Below are positions 19,228 to 26,188 of a stretch of DNA of 64,000 nucleotides, in pieces; position 1 is the stretch's first letter; each line of letters starts with the position of its first letter. The translations under genes were made by a program, and so were the position numbers. The notes below the pieces were generated by a model, which saw nothing but the letters and a program-made list of their open reading frames with translations, made no database searches and had not been told where the DNA came from. Source of the DNA: Verrucomicrobiia bacterium (GTDB lineage Bacteria; Verrucomicrobiota; Verrucomicrobiia; Verrucomicrobiales; DEV007); contig JAUIAH010000018.1 of NCBI GenBank assembly GCA_030425385.1, positions 1 to 64,000 of the forward strand. The letters are read 5' to 3'.

Positions 19228-20319
19228 CTAGTCGCGGATTGGCTTCCCTTCGTTGTCGAAACTGTCAGTGATATCTTCTGTGAGGATGCCTTTGACGTCG
19301 CCCGCGTCGTCAAATTGCCAGACGCGAATGGATGCGAAATGGACGGGGACGGATTCCCAGTCAGCTGGACCTGCCCAGTCAGGGAGCCAAACCCCAAGAT
19401 TGAGTTGGCCGGTCATGGCGGGGACAAGTTTCGTGTTCTCGCCGATGTATTTGCCGTCGATCCAGTGTTTGGCAGATAGACCGGTATACACGGCGTAGTG
19501 GTCTTTTTCCAATCGCTTCAACGGGGCGCCCCAGTAGCTTTCGTAGGGAATGGCCTGGTCTTGGACCCAGTAGAATCCTTCGGATGCAGCAACCTGGTCA
19601 TCGGTGATGTCGGCGATGGGGACAAGTCCAGTGCGCCACTCAGTGACGTAGCGATGATACTGTCCATCGGCGGCATCACCAACGTCGAACGTCGTCGAAT
19701 CGTGCTGCTTGTTGAGGAAGGTGTTATACATGGGCTGACGGTACTCGCCAGCCTTTCCGTACTCGGGGAAGTCGATCTCTGACCAGTAAAAGGCTTGTCC
19801 GGGTCCCCACTGTTGGAGGTAGGGATGGTAGAGTGGATGGGCAGAATGGAAGGCATCGGGTGCGTCAGTGATGACCTTCACCATGCGGTAGCCGTATGTC
19901 CAGATGGCGGGCACCATCCCCGCTGGTCTGGGGTGGTCACGAGATCCGATCTTCATGACTACCTCGAATCGGCCAGAAGCGAAGTGTTGCTTGGAGACGA
20001 GGACGCCGCCGACGCGGGCCGTCTTCCCCCAAAGACCGGAGATTGGGCCCTCATAGCGGTCGCCGTGGGCGAGGCAGCGCAGTACCTTGCGCCTCATGCC
20101 ATCGACCTCGTCATCGACGATGGCGAGGTTCTCGGGGACGACGCCGGCGTTGCCGTTGCCCCACTGTTTCCGCAGCGCATACCAGCGGTGGGGATCGATC
20201 CGACCGGAGGACCAGTCCTCATCGAGGGCGAGCGTGGCTTTCTCAGGAAGATCAGGAATGGGCTCGGCGATAGCGTTTGCAATCCCAAACCCAACGATGG
20301 CGATGAGGAATCTGTTCAT
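19228..20319 (-). CDS. Secreted glycoside hydrolase family 16-like protein
   Basis: A 363-residue exported protein (signal peptide MNRFLIAIVGFGIANAIAEP). The fold clues are a concanavalin-like lyase/glucanase pattern: SKQHFASGRFEVVMKI, then FYWSEIDFPEYG with Glu181-x-Asp183-x-x-Glu186, the catalytic ExDxxE motif of GH16 enzymes, then DGQYHRYVTEWR and KHWIDGKYIG. GH16 enzymes cleave beta-1,3 or beta-1,4 links in glucans, agar, carrageenan or laminarin by a retaining mechanism. The spacing around the motif is normal, but the sequence is divergent and the substrate cannot be inferred. It is convergent with the DJ-1 gene. Confidence 0.75.
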   Translation of the reverse strand: MNRFLIAIVGFGIANAIAEPIPDLPEKATLALDEDWSSGRIDPHRWYALRKQWGNGNAGVVPENLAIVDDEVDGMRRKVLRCLAHGDRYEGPISGLWGKTARVGGVLVSKQHFASGRFEVVMKIGSRDHPRPAGMVPAIWTYGYRMVKVITDAPDAFHSAHPLYHPYLQQWGPGQAFYWSEIDFPEYGKAGEYRQPMYNTFLNKQHDSTTFDVGDAADGQYHRYVTEWRTGLVPIADITDDQVAASEGFYWVQDQAIPYESYWGAPLKRLEKDHYAVYTGLSAKHWIDGKYIGENTKLVPAMTGQLNLGVWLPDWAGPADWESVPVHFASIRVWQFDDAGDVKGILTEDITDSFDNEGKPIRD

Positions 20320-20485
20320 GTGGTCGACGGGTGAACGCTAGAGTGGGAGGCGCGATGCCTGCAAGCGGTCTTAGCTTGCCAATCATGAACGGTAGCGCCT
20401 CATTGGAGTCCATTTTAGAACATGAAAGAGGTCTCCGAGGCATGGGCGCTGGTTTCTGCTAGCGCCGTGGAGGAACGTCCGCATA

Positions 20486-20860
20486 GTGCTGAGCGTGTCC
20501 CAAGTCGTGTTCAACGAGATCAGTGCGGCTGAGATGTCGGCCCTTCCCACGCTCACCCAGTTAGACCTCCTGGATGAGTTTCAGGTCGACCCCACCGATT
20601 TGGAGGCGATTGAGAAATCGGACTCTTATGGGATCATCGAGCGCGATGGGAAACGGCTTTATCGTTACCGTGCCAAGGACATGCGGCTCTATTTCCAGGT
20701 GAGCGATGGAGACGTGGTCGTCCACCGTGTGCTCCATAAAAACACCTTGCAAGACTTTCTCTATCGCAGCAAGCTGCCGCTCGCAGAGGACGAGGCGGTG
20801 AGCCGTTCCAAAGTCTTCTGGGAATTGATCGAGGAAGGCGAGAACGCACGGCGCGTTTGA
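20486..20860 (+). CDS. Small protein with RelE/ParE-like fold pattern, upstream of accB
   Basis: A 124-residue protein. The GTG start at 20486 is supported by GGAGGA at 20469-20474; GTG 20495 and ATG 20534 are weaker alternatives. The pattern VVFNEISAAEM, then GIIERDGKRLYRYRAKDMRLYFQVSDGDVVVHRVLHKN resembles the beta-sheet core of RelE/ParE toxins, where a basic strand is followed by a strand ending in H-R-V. No antitoxin gene sits beside it: the flanks are a GH16-like gene and accB. A housekeeping role, perhaps linked to accB expression, is as likely as a toxin. It is not a confident family assignment. Confidence 0.6.
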   Translation: MLSVSQVVFNEISAAEMSALPTLTQLDLLDEFQVDPTDLEAIEKSDSYGIIERDGKRLYRYRAKDMRLYFQVSDGDVVVHRVLHKNTLQDFLYRSKLPLAEDEAVSRSKVFWELIEEGENARRV

Positions 20861-20933
20861 CCCTTGCGCCCCCATAGACCGAGACAACCCCATCCAAACC
20901 TTTCCCCAGACCTAACCTCAGACTAAGCAACGC

Positions 20934-21422
20934 GTGGACTTCGAAGAGATTCGCCAGATAGTGGAACTGATGGACGAGCACCAGTTATCGCTCTTCCATC
21001 TTGAACGGGAGGGAATCAACCTGAAGCTGAAGAAAGGGATGGATGCCGATGAGATGGCGGCCCTGATTCAAGCGCAGCAGCAGTCATTCGCATCTGCCGT
21101 GCCGGCGCCCACTCAGGCACCTCCTGCTCCGGCAGCTGCCGGGAGCGTTCCCGAGCCTGCCGATGGGCTTGCGGCCACCAACGAGCGCGAGATTGCCAGT
21201 CCGATGGTTGGCACGTTCTACAGGTCGCCGTCCCCGGACGCCAGTGCCTTCGTCAGCGTGGGCGATGAGGTGAATGAGGAGTCGGTCGTTTGCATCGTGG
21301 AGGCCATGAAGGTGATGAATGAGATCAAGGCTGAGCTCAAGGGGAAGGTCACCAAGGTCCTTGTGGAGGACGGCACGCCGGTTCAGTATGGCCAGCCGCT
21401 CTTCCTCGTCAGTGACGCCTAA
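20934..21422 (+). CDS. accB: Acetyl-CoA carboxylase biotin carboxyl carrier protein
   Basis: A 162-residue BCCP, starting at GTG 20934 (MDFEEIRQIVELMDEHQLSL is the conserved N-terminus). It carries the biotin for the first committed step of fatty-acid synthesis. Layout: N-terminal helical part, an Ala/Pro linker (about 53-75), and the biotinyl domain with ASPMVGTFYRSPSPD and the biotin-attachment motif EAMKVMNE with Lys126. The biotin carboxylase gene follows 12 bases later, forming the usual accB-accC unit. The carboxyltransferase genes accA and accD are not in the window. Confidence 0.97.
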   Translation: MDFEEIRQIVELMDEHQLSLFHLEREGINLKLKKGMDADEMAALIQAQQQSFASAVPAPTQAPPAPAAAGSVPEPADGLAATNEREIASPMVGTFYRSPSPDASAFVSVGDEVNEESVVCIVEAMKVMNEIKAELKGKVTKVLVEDGTPVQYGQPLFLVSDA

Positions 21423-21434
21423 CACGTTCCTGCA

Positions 21435-22787
21435 ATGTTTCACAAGGTTCTCGTCGCCAATCGTGGCGAAATCGCCCTGCGCGTCATTCGTGCCTGTAAA
21501 GAGCTGGATATCAAGACAGTGGCCGTCTACTCGGAGGCTGATGTCGATTCCATGCACGTGCAATTGGCGGACGAAGCCATCTGCATCGGTCCTGGCCCAA
21601 GCTCACAAAGTTATCTCCTAGCAGATCGCATCATCAGTGCGGCAGAGATCGCGAATGTGGATGCGATCCATCCTGGCTACGGTTTCCTTTCCGAGAATCC
21701 GCAGTTTGCGGACATATGTGAGAGTTGTAAGATCAAATTCATCGGTCCGTCCGCGCGCGTGATCGAGATGATGGGGGATAAGAACACGGCGCGCGACACG
21801 GCGCGCAGTCTTGGAGTGCCGGTGACCCCGGGCAGCGCAGGAGTCATCAAGGATGAGAAAGATGCGCTGAAGGTAGCAGCTGAAATTGGGTATCCGGTGA
21901 TGATCAAGGCTTCCGCGGGTGGCGGCGGTCGTGGGATGCGTCCGGTCATGAATGAGGCGTCCTTAGTGGGCGCCTACCAGGCGGCGTCCACCGAGGCTCT
22001 CAAGGCCTTTGGCAATGGCGATGTCTACATGGAGAAACTCATCACCAATCCCCATCATATCGAATTTCAGATCGTCGCGGATTCCCATGGGAATGTGGTG
22101 CATTTGGGAGAGCGTGATTGCTCGCTGCAGCGTCGCCACCAGAAGATCATTGAGGAATGCCCATCTCCCAAGCTGAGCGATGAGTTGCGTCAGCGGATGG
22201 GGGATGCCTCTGTCAAACTAACCAAAGAGATCGGCTACGAGAATTGTGGCACGATCGAGTATTTGTTAGATGGCGATGGCAACTTCTACTTCATGGAGAT
22301 GAACACGCGGATTCAGGTCGAGCATCCCATCACCGAAGAAGTCTACGGGTGTGATTTGATCAAGGAACAGATTCGGATCGCGGCTGGCGAGGAACTCTCC
22401 GATCACGTGAAGCATACCATTTCGCGTCATCACGCGATCGAATGCCGGATCAACGCGGAAGACCCTTACAATAACTTCATGCCCAGCCCCGGGAAGATCC
22501 AGCTCTTCTACGCGCCTGGTGGGCGCGGGGTGCGGGTGGATACCCACGTGTATTCGGGCTACGAGGTTCCGCCGCACTACGATTCGATGATTGCCAAACT
22601 CATCGTGACAGGCGCGACGCGGGACATTGCCATTTCCCGGATGCGCCGGGCGCTCAACGAATTCCTCATCCATGGGATCAAGACCACCATCCCATTCCAG
22701 GATTCCATTCTGAAGGACTTCGATTTCAAGAGCGGCAACTACAACATTGAATGGGTCGAGCAGTTCTTGGCTCGGCAGACAGGCTAG
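21435..22787 (+). CDS. accC: Biotin carboxylase subunit of acetyl-CoA carboxylase
   Basis: A 450-residue biotin carboxylase of normal length. It carboxylates the biotin on AccB using ATP and bicarbonate. It shows the N-terminal [23 protein letters not shown], the ATP-grasp glycine-rich loop [12 protein letters not shown], the catalytic [16 protein letters not shown], and CRINAEDP near the C-terminal domain. It lies 12 bases after accB. The thiE gene starts 22 bases after its stop, so fatty-acid and thiamine synthesis genes seem to share one transcript here. Confidence 0.98.
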   Translation: MFHKVLVANRGEIALRVIRACKELDIKTVAVYSEADVDSMHVQLADEAICIGPGPSSQSYLLADRIISAAEIANVDAIHPGYGFLSENPQFADICESCKIKFIGPSARVIEMMGDKNTARDTARSLGVPVTPGSAGVIKDEKDALKVAAEIGYPVMIKASAGGGGRGMRPVMNEASLVGAYQAASTEALKAFGNGDVYMEKLITNPHHIEFQIVADSHGNVVHLGERDCSLQRRHQKIIEECPSPKLSDELRQRMGDASVKLTKEIGYENCGTIEYLLDGDGNFYFMEMNTRIQVEHPITEEVYGCDLIKEQIRIAAGEELSDHVKHTISRHHAIECRINAEDPYNNFMPSPGKIQLFYAPGGRGVRVDTHVYSGYEVPPHYDSMIAKLIVTGATRDIAISRMRRALNEFLIHGIKTTIPFQDSILKDFDFKSGNYNIEWVEQFLARQTG

Positions 22788-22809
22788 CCTCGCTAGCGGC
22801 CCTCACGTC

Positions 22810-23436
22810 GTGGCAAATCTCTATCACTGTCACCTCTACGGGATCCTTGATCTCGGCTACGTTGCGCGTGGCGATGTGGTAGACATGGCTGAGAAGTTGG
22901 TCCGTGGCGGTGTCGATATCCTCCAGCTGCGTGCCAAATCGTCGTCACAAGATGAAATTGCCGCCATGGCGTTGCAGGTCCTTCCCATCACTCGTGAGGG
23001 AGGTGTCCCACTAATCATCAACGATTATCCTCACATTGCGGCGGAAACAGGAGCTGACGGGGTACACGTGGGGCAGGACGATGACGCCGTCGCCATGGCC
23101 CGCGCCATCGTGGGTGATGAAGCCATCGTCGGCAAGTCGACCCATAGCCTCGACCAGGCCTGCGCAGCCGCCGAGGAGCCCGTGGACTACATCGGTTTCG
23201 GACCCCTCTTTGCCACACCCACCAAGCCCGACTACCGGCCGATCGGGTTGCAGGATATCGCCACCGTGCACGAGCAGGTGACGCTTCCTATCTTCTGCAT
23301 TGGCGGAATCAAACAGGACAATCTCGATACGATCAAAGCACACGGTGGCCTCCGTGTGGTCATCGTTTCTGGCATCCTCGAAAGCCCCAATCCCGAAGGC
23401 TACATTGCCGCCTGTCGAGCGACTCTAACCTCTTAG
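22810..23436 (+). CDS. thiE: Thiamine-phosphate synthase
   Basis: A 208-residue TIM-barrel enzyme that joins the hydroxymethylpyrimidine and thiazole phosphates to make thiamine phosphate. I placed the start at GTG 22810, because the family begins just before a strand like LYHCHLYGILD and a start at 22747 would overlap accC by 41 bases. Characteristic motifs are DILQLRAKSSSQDEI, PLIINDYPHIAAETGADGVHVGQDD, IVGKSTHSLDQ, DYIGFGPLFATPTKPDY and IFCIGGIKQDN. The residues that bind the pyrophosphate and Mg2+ (GKSTHS, Asp and Lys) are in place. It lies between accC and a PfkB kinase gene. Confidence 0.9.
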   Translation: MANLYHCHLYGILDLGYVARGDVVDMAEKLVRGGVDILQLRAKSSSQDEIAAMALQVLPITREGGVPLIINDYPHIAAETGADGVHVGQDDDAVAMARAIVGDEAIVGKSTHSLDQACAAAEEPVDYIGFGPLFATPTKPDYRPIGLQDIATVHEQVTLPIFCIGGIKQDNLDTIKAHGGLRVVIVSGILESPNPEGYIAACRATLTS

Positions 23437-23452
23437 CCCTACGCCCTCTCAC

Positions 23453-24355
23453 ATGTCTGTACTCGTTGCTGGAACCATCGCGATCGATGATATCAAAACG
23501 CCCACCACGGAACATAAGAACCTGTTAGGGGGCTCGGCTTGCTATGCCGCCATCAGCGCCAGCTTCTTCGCCCCGACGCTTCTCCAAGGGATCGTCGGCC
23601 AGGATTTCCCAGAGGAACACGTTGAGACATTGAAGAAACACGGGATTGATCTCGGTGGTGTCGAGTTTTCCGATGGAAAGACTTTCTATTGGTCTGGCGA
23701 ATACTTTGACGATCTCAACACGCGACAAACGCTCGATGTCCAGCTCAACGTCATCGAAGACTATCATCCCAAGCTGGACCCCACTGTGGCTGCCAGCAAG
23801 ATCGCACTCTTGGCAAACATGAGCCCCGTCACGCAGATGGAGGTTTTGGAGCAATGCCAGGCCAAGTTCGTGGTGGCGGATACCATGGATCTCTGGATCG
23901 ATGCCACGTTGGAGCCTCTCAAAGCCCTCCTGCAGAAGATCGATCTTCTCGTGATCAATGATAGTGAAGCCAAGCAATTGGCCAACACGAACAATCTGAT
24001 CACCGCTGGTCATCGCCTCCGCGACTTCGGGCCCACGTATGTGGTTGTGAAGAAAGGGGAACACGGTGCCTTGCTCTTTGGTGAGGAACGCTTCTTCTCC
24101 TGCGGAGCCTTCCCTCTTCATGAGGTGCTGGACCCCACAGGGGCAGGGGATACCTTCGCCGGTGCACTCAGTGGTCACCTCGCACGTGACGAAGGGGAAG
24201 TCACGTTTGAAGCGCTTTGTCAGGGCGTCGTCCATGGCACGGTGATGGCAAGCTTCGTCTGCGAGGCTTTCTCTACGAAACGCCTTCACGAGATCTCCCA
24301 GGAAGATATCCAAGAACGTTACGACGAGTTCATCCGCTATACACACATCCGGTAG
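23453..24355 (+). CDS. PfkB-family carbohydrate/nucleoside kinase
   Basis: A 300-residue ribokinase-like (PfkB) sugar or nucleoside kinase. It has the N-terminal LVAGTIAIDDI strand, the GGSACYAAISASFF substrate region, and the C-terminal signature DPTGAGDTFAGALSG with catalytic base Asp233 and anion hole GAGD. Family members phosphorylate ribose, fructose, adenosine or similar. The gene starts 16 bases after thiE, so a role in pyrimidine-moiety or nucleoside salvage connected with thiamine is possible, but the sequence looks closer to general sugar/adenosine kinases than to ThiD. Substrate uncertain. Confidence 0.9.
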   Translation: MSVLVAGTIAIDDIKTPTTEHKNLLGGSACYAAISASFFAPTLLQGIVGQDFPEEHVETLKKHGIDLGGVEFSDGKTFYWSGEYFDDLNTRQTLDVQLNVIEDYHPKLDPTVAASKIALLANMSPVTQMEVLEQCQAKFVVADTMDLWIDATLEPLKALLQKIDLLVINDSEAKQLANTNNLITAGHRLRDFGPTYVVVKKGEHGALLFGEERFFSCGAFPLHEVLDPTGAGDTFAGALSGHLARDEGEVTFEALCQGVVHGTVMASFVCEAFSTKRLHEISQEDIQERYDEFIRYTHIR

Positions 24356-24445
24356 GGTGATTGTGTGGCTCTGTGAGGAGAGCGATTTCACCTCTTCTTC
24401 ACCAGACCTTCATCCTCGTTTCACATGATGGTGTGAACGGTTGGG

Positions 24446-24811
24446 ATGCTTCCGTTTCTTGCCTTCTGGTCGCTGCTATCCTTTGCCGGGGCGTTCGCGC
24501 TCGGTGCGCTGCTTTATTTCCTGCTTCCCATGCGTGGTCTCCGTTGGGTCTTGCCGGGACTGGCAGCGCTGGTTGGATTGGTGATCATCATTCTGGGAAT
24601 GATCTTCGTCCAGTTCCGTTTCTGGCAGGTGCTTGCTGGAGGGGTGTTAGTGGCATGGGTCCTCTGGATCTATCGTTGTCGGAATCAGCCGCCGAGGACG
24701 CCTGACCATGCTGAGATTTGGATGATGGCAGTGTTGCAAGCCACCGTGATGCTAACATTAGCCATGGCCACGTATCTTGAGGCGGTTGATGCCATCGACC
24801 ATTTCAAGTGA
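24446..24811 (+). CDS. Small membrane protein of unknown function
   Basis: A 121-residue protein with about four hydrophobic segments (residues 5-28, 33-55, 58-75 and 90-110) and few charged loops; ATG 24446 begins directly with a membrane segment (MLPFLAFWSLLSFAGAFALG). I recognise no family. It follows the PfkB gene by 90 bases, with an unremarkable gap, and precedes a hairpin shared with the convergent REC-HPt gene. Its C-terminus (MATYLEAVDAIDHFK) faintly resembles a segment of the ABC permease gene near 37700 (MATFMEAVD), which I consider chance or a shared membrane motif. Confidence 0.6.
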   Translation: MLPFLAFWSLLSFAGAFALGALLYFLLPMRGLRWVLPGLAALVGLVIIILGMIFVQFRFWQVLAGGVLVAWVLWIYRCRNQPPRTPDHAEIWMMAVLQATVMLTLAMATYLEAVDAIDHFK

Positions 24812-24817
24812 TAGGAT

Positions 24818-24842
24818 CGTTGAGATCCGTGCGATCTCAACG
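24818..24842. terminator. Bidirectional hairpin between convergent genes
   Basis: Arms CGTTGAGATC (24818-24827) and GATCTCAACG (24833-24842) pair perfectly with a five-base loop. It lies seven bases after one stop codon and 15 bases before the other, the usual place for a shared terminator. No long T-run on either side. Confidence 0.6.
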
Positions 24843-24856
24843 GGGTGTCGCCTCAT

Positions 24857-25576
24857 TCACGTGTGAATCGCTTGGCATGCGGCGTGAATGGCGGTGTCGA
24901 GGGCGGACAGGAGCTCGGCGTCGCTGGGAGCCGACGGAAGGGCTTGTGGGGTGGTCTTGGCTGCGGTTTCGAGGGTTCCCATGGCCTTGGCAAAGGCGGC
25001 GAATCCAAAGGTGCCGGAAGATCCTTTGAGCTGGTGCGCGAGTTGATGCACGCGACCACCGTCCCCTTGCGATCGGGCTTCTAGCAGTTGTGCGAGTTGT
25101 TCGCGCGCGAGCTGTTGGAAATCGTCGAAGATTTCCATCGATTCCGGGTCGGAGGGGTCCACGATGGATTCGAGCTGGTCGCGGTCGATGCCGTCAGAGG
25201 GTTCCGTGGCGGCCACTCCCGGTGAAGCAAGCGCGAGCGCTTCTTGCAGCGCCTTGATGCGGAGGGGCTTGGGAAGGTAGTCGGCCATCCCGGCATCGAG
25301 GCAAGCTTCCCGGTCCCCAATCACCGTGTTGGCCGTGAGCCCGATGATCCGTGGGGGGTGATCACCCGCCTCTTTGAGAATTTGTCGGGTCGCTTCCAAA
25401 CCATCCATCACCGGCATTTGCACATCCATAAGAATCGCTGCAAAGTGTTCCTTGCGAACGGCATGCACAGCTTCGAGCCCGTTCTCTACCGTGGCCACTT
25501 CGTGCCCGAGAGACTGGGTGGCCTTGGCTGCCACTCGGCGATTGGTTTCATTGTCTTCAACGATCAGGACCTTCAT
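24857..25576 (-). CDS. Stand-alone receiver plus histidine phosphotransfer (REC-HPt) protein
   Basis: A 239-residue phosphorelay intermediate. The receiver domain (about 1-118) has acidic Glu7/Asp8, phospho-acceptor Asp51 in LMDVQMPVMDG, a Thr in GLTANT, and Lys103 in LPKPLR. The HPt domain (about 145-235) has the phospho-histidine His181 in LAHQLKGSSGTFG. It has no output domain, so it should shuttle phosphate between other proteins. It is divergent from the H-NOX gene across a 57-base AT-rich gap, and its receiver closely resembles the second receiver of the hybrid kinase at 26170 (GLTANT/ALTADA, DYLPKPLRI/GYLSKPLRI). It very likely belongs to the same pathway, either as phosphate sink or as branch to an unseen response regulator. 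Confidence 0.9.
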   Translation of the reverse strand: MKVLIVEDNETNRRVAAKATQSLGHEVATVENGLEAVHAVRKEHFAAILMDVQMPVMDGLEATRQILKEAGDHPPRIIGLTANTVIGDREACLDAGMADYLPKPLRIKALQEALALASPGVAATEPSDGIDRDQLESIVDPSDPESMEIFDDFQQLAREQLAQLLEARSQGDGGRVHQLAHQLKGSSGTFGFAAFAKAMGTLETAAKTTPQALPSAPSDAELLSALDTAIHAACQAIHT

Positions 25577-25599
25577 TTCAGGGGGATAGTTATTTCATC

Positions 25600-25629
25600 T
25601 TGATTGTATTTCTAGTAATTCCATATTAT
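25600..25629 (+). promoter_or_regulatory. Candidate promoter of the H-NOX/kinase operon
   Basis: TTGATT (25600-25605) and TATTAT (25624-25629) are spaced by 18 bases in the AT-rich gap between the divergent REC-HPt and H-NOX genes. This fits a housekeeping promoter, but transcription would start at or very near the H-NOX ATG, implying a leaderless or nearly leaderless mRNA. The assignment rests only on resemblance to consensus. Confidence 0.35.
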
Positions 25630-25633
25630 TTGA

Positions 25634-26188
25634 ATGAAAGGAGTAATCTTCACGGAATTCTTCGAACTCGTCGAGCAGACCTGGGGCTTGGACATGGTCG
25701 ATGACCTCATTGAGAGTTGTGACCTTGCTTCCGGAGGCGCCTACACGGCAGTGGGAACCTACGATCACGGCGAGATCGTGTCTTTGGTTCAGGAACTGAG
25801 TCGTCGAGCCGAAATGACGATCCCTGATCTGTTGCGTACGTTCGGCGAGTATCTCTTCTCGCGCTTCGTCGTCCTGTATCCTCAGTTCTTCGAGGGCATT
25901 CCCTCAGCGCTCGACTTTCTTGAGCAGGTGGAGGACTACATCCATGTGGAAGTGCGGAAGCTCTACCCGGATGCGACCCTGCCTCGGTTTGAGATCACAC
26001 GGCCAAAGGAAGAACAGTTGGTGATGCGCTACCTGTCCGAGCGTCACTTGCAAGACGTGGCCCATGGGTTGATCCTCGGCTGTTGCAAGCACTTTGGAGA
26101 TCCGTGTGATGTGAGGATGGAAGCCCCGGATGCCGATGCTGCAGTGCGGTTTGTCATTGAGCGCCAACCATGTCTGGAGACAGCGTAG
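25634..26188 (+). CDS. H-NOX haem-based nitric-oxide sensor
   Basis: A 184-residue H-NOX (HNOB) protein, the full domain length. It starts MKGVIFTEFFELVEQTWG as the family does. The proximal haem ligand is His104 in DYIHVEVRKLYPDATLPRFE. The haem-propionate motif YxSxR is Y133-L-S135-E-R137. The residue that aligns with the distal Tyr140 of the oxygen-binding Thermoanaerobacter protein is Val142, so this one should bind NO (and CO) but not hold O2. Stand-alone H-NOX proteins usually inhibit or gate a partner kinase or cyclase. The gene overlaps the hybrid kinase gene by 19 bases, making that kinase the obvious partner. Cytoplasmic. Confidence 0.95.
   Translation: MKGVIFTEFFELVEQTWGLDMVDDLIESCDLASGGAYTAVGTYDHGEIVSLVQELSRRAEMTIPDLLRTFGEYLFSRFVVLYPQFFEGIPSALDFLEQVEDYIHVEVRKLYPDATLPRFEITRPKEEQLVMRYLSERHLQDVAHGLILGCCKHFGDPCDVRMEAPDADAAVRFVIERQPCLETA

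Noticed and set aside
20486-20860. Type II toxin-antitoxin locus
   Set aside because: Fold pattern suggestive, but no antitoxin-like gene is adjacent on either side.
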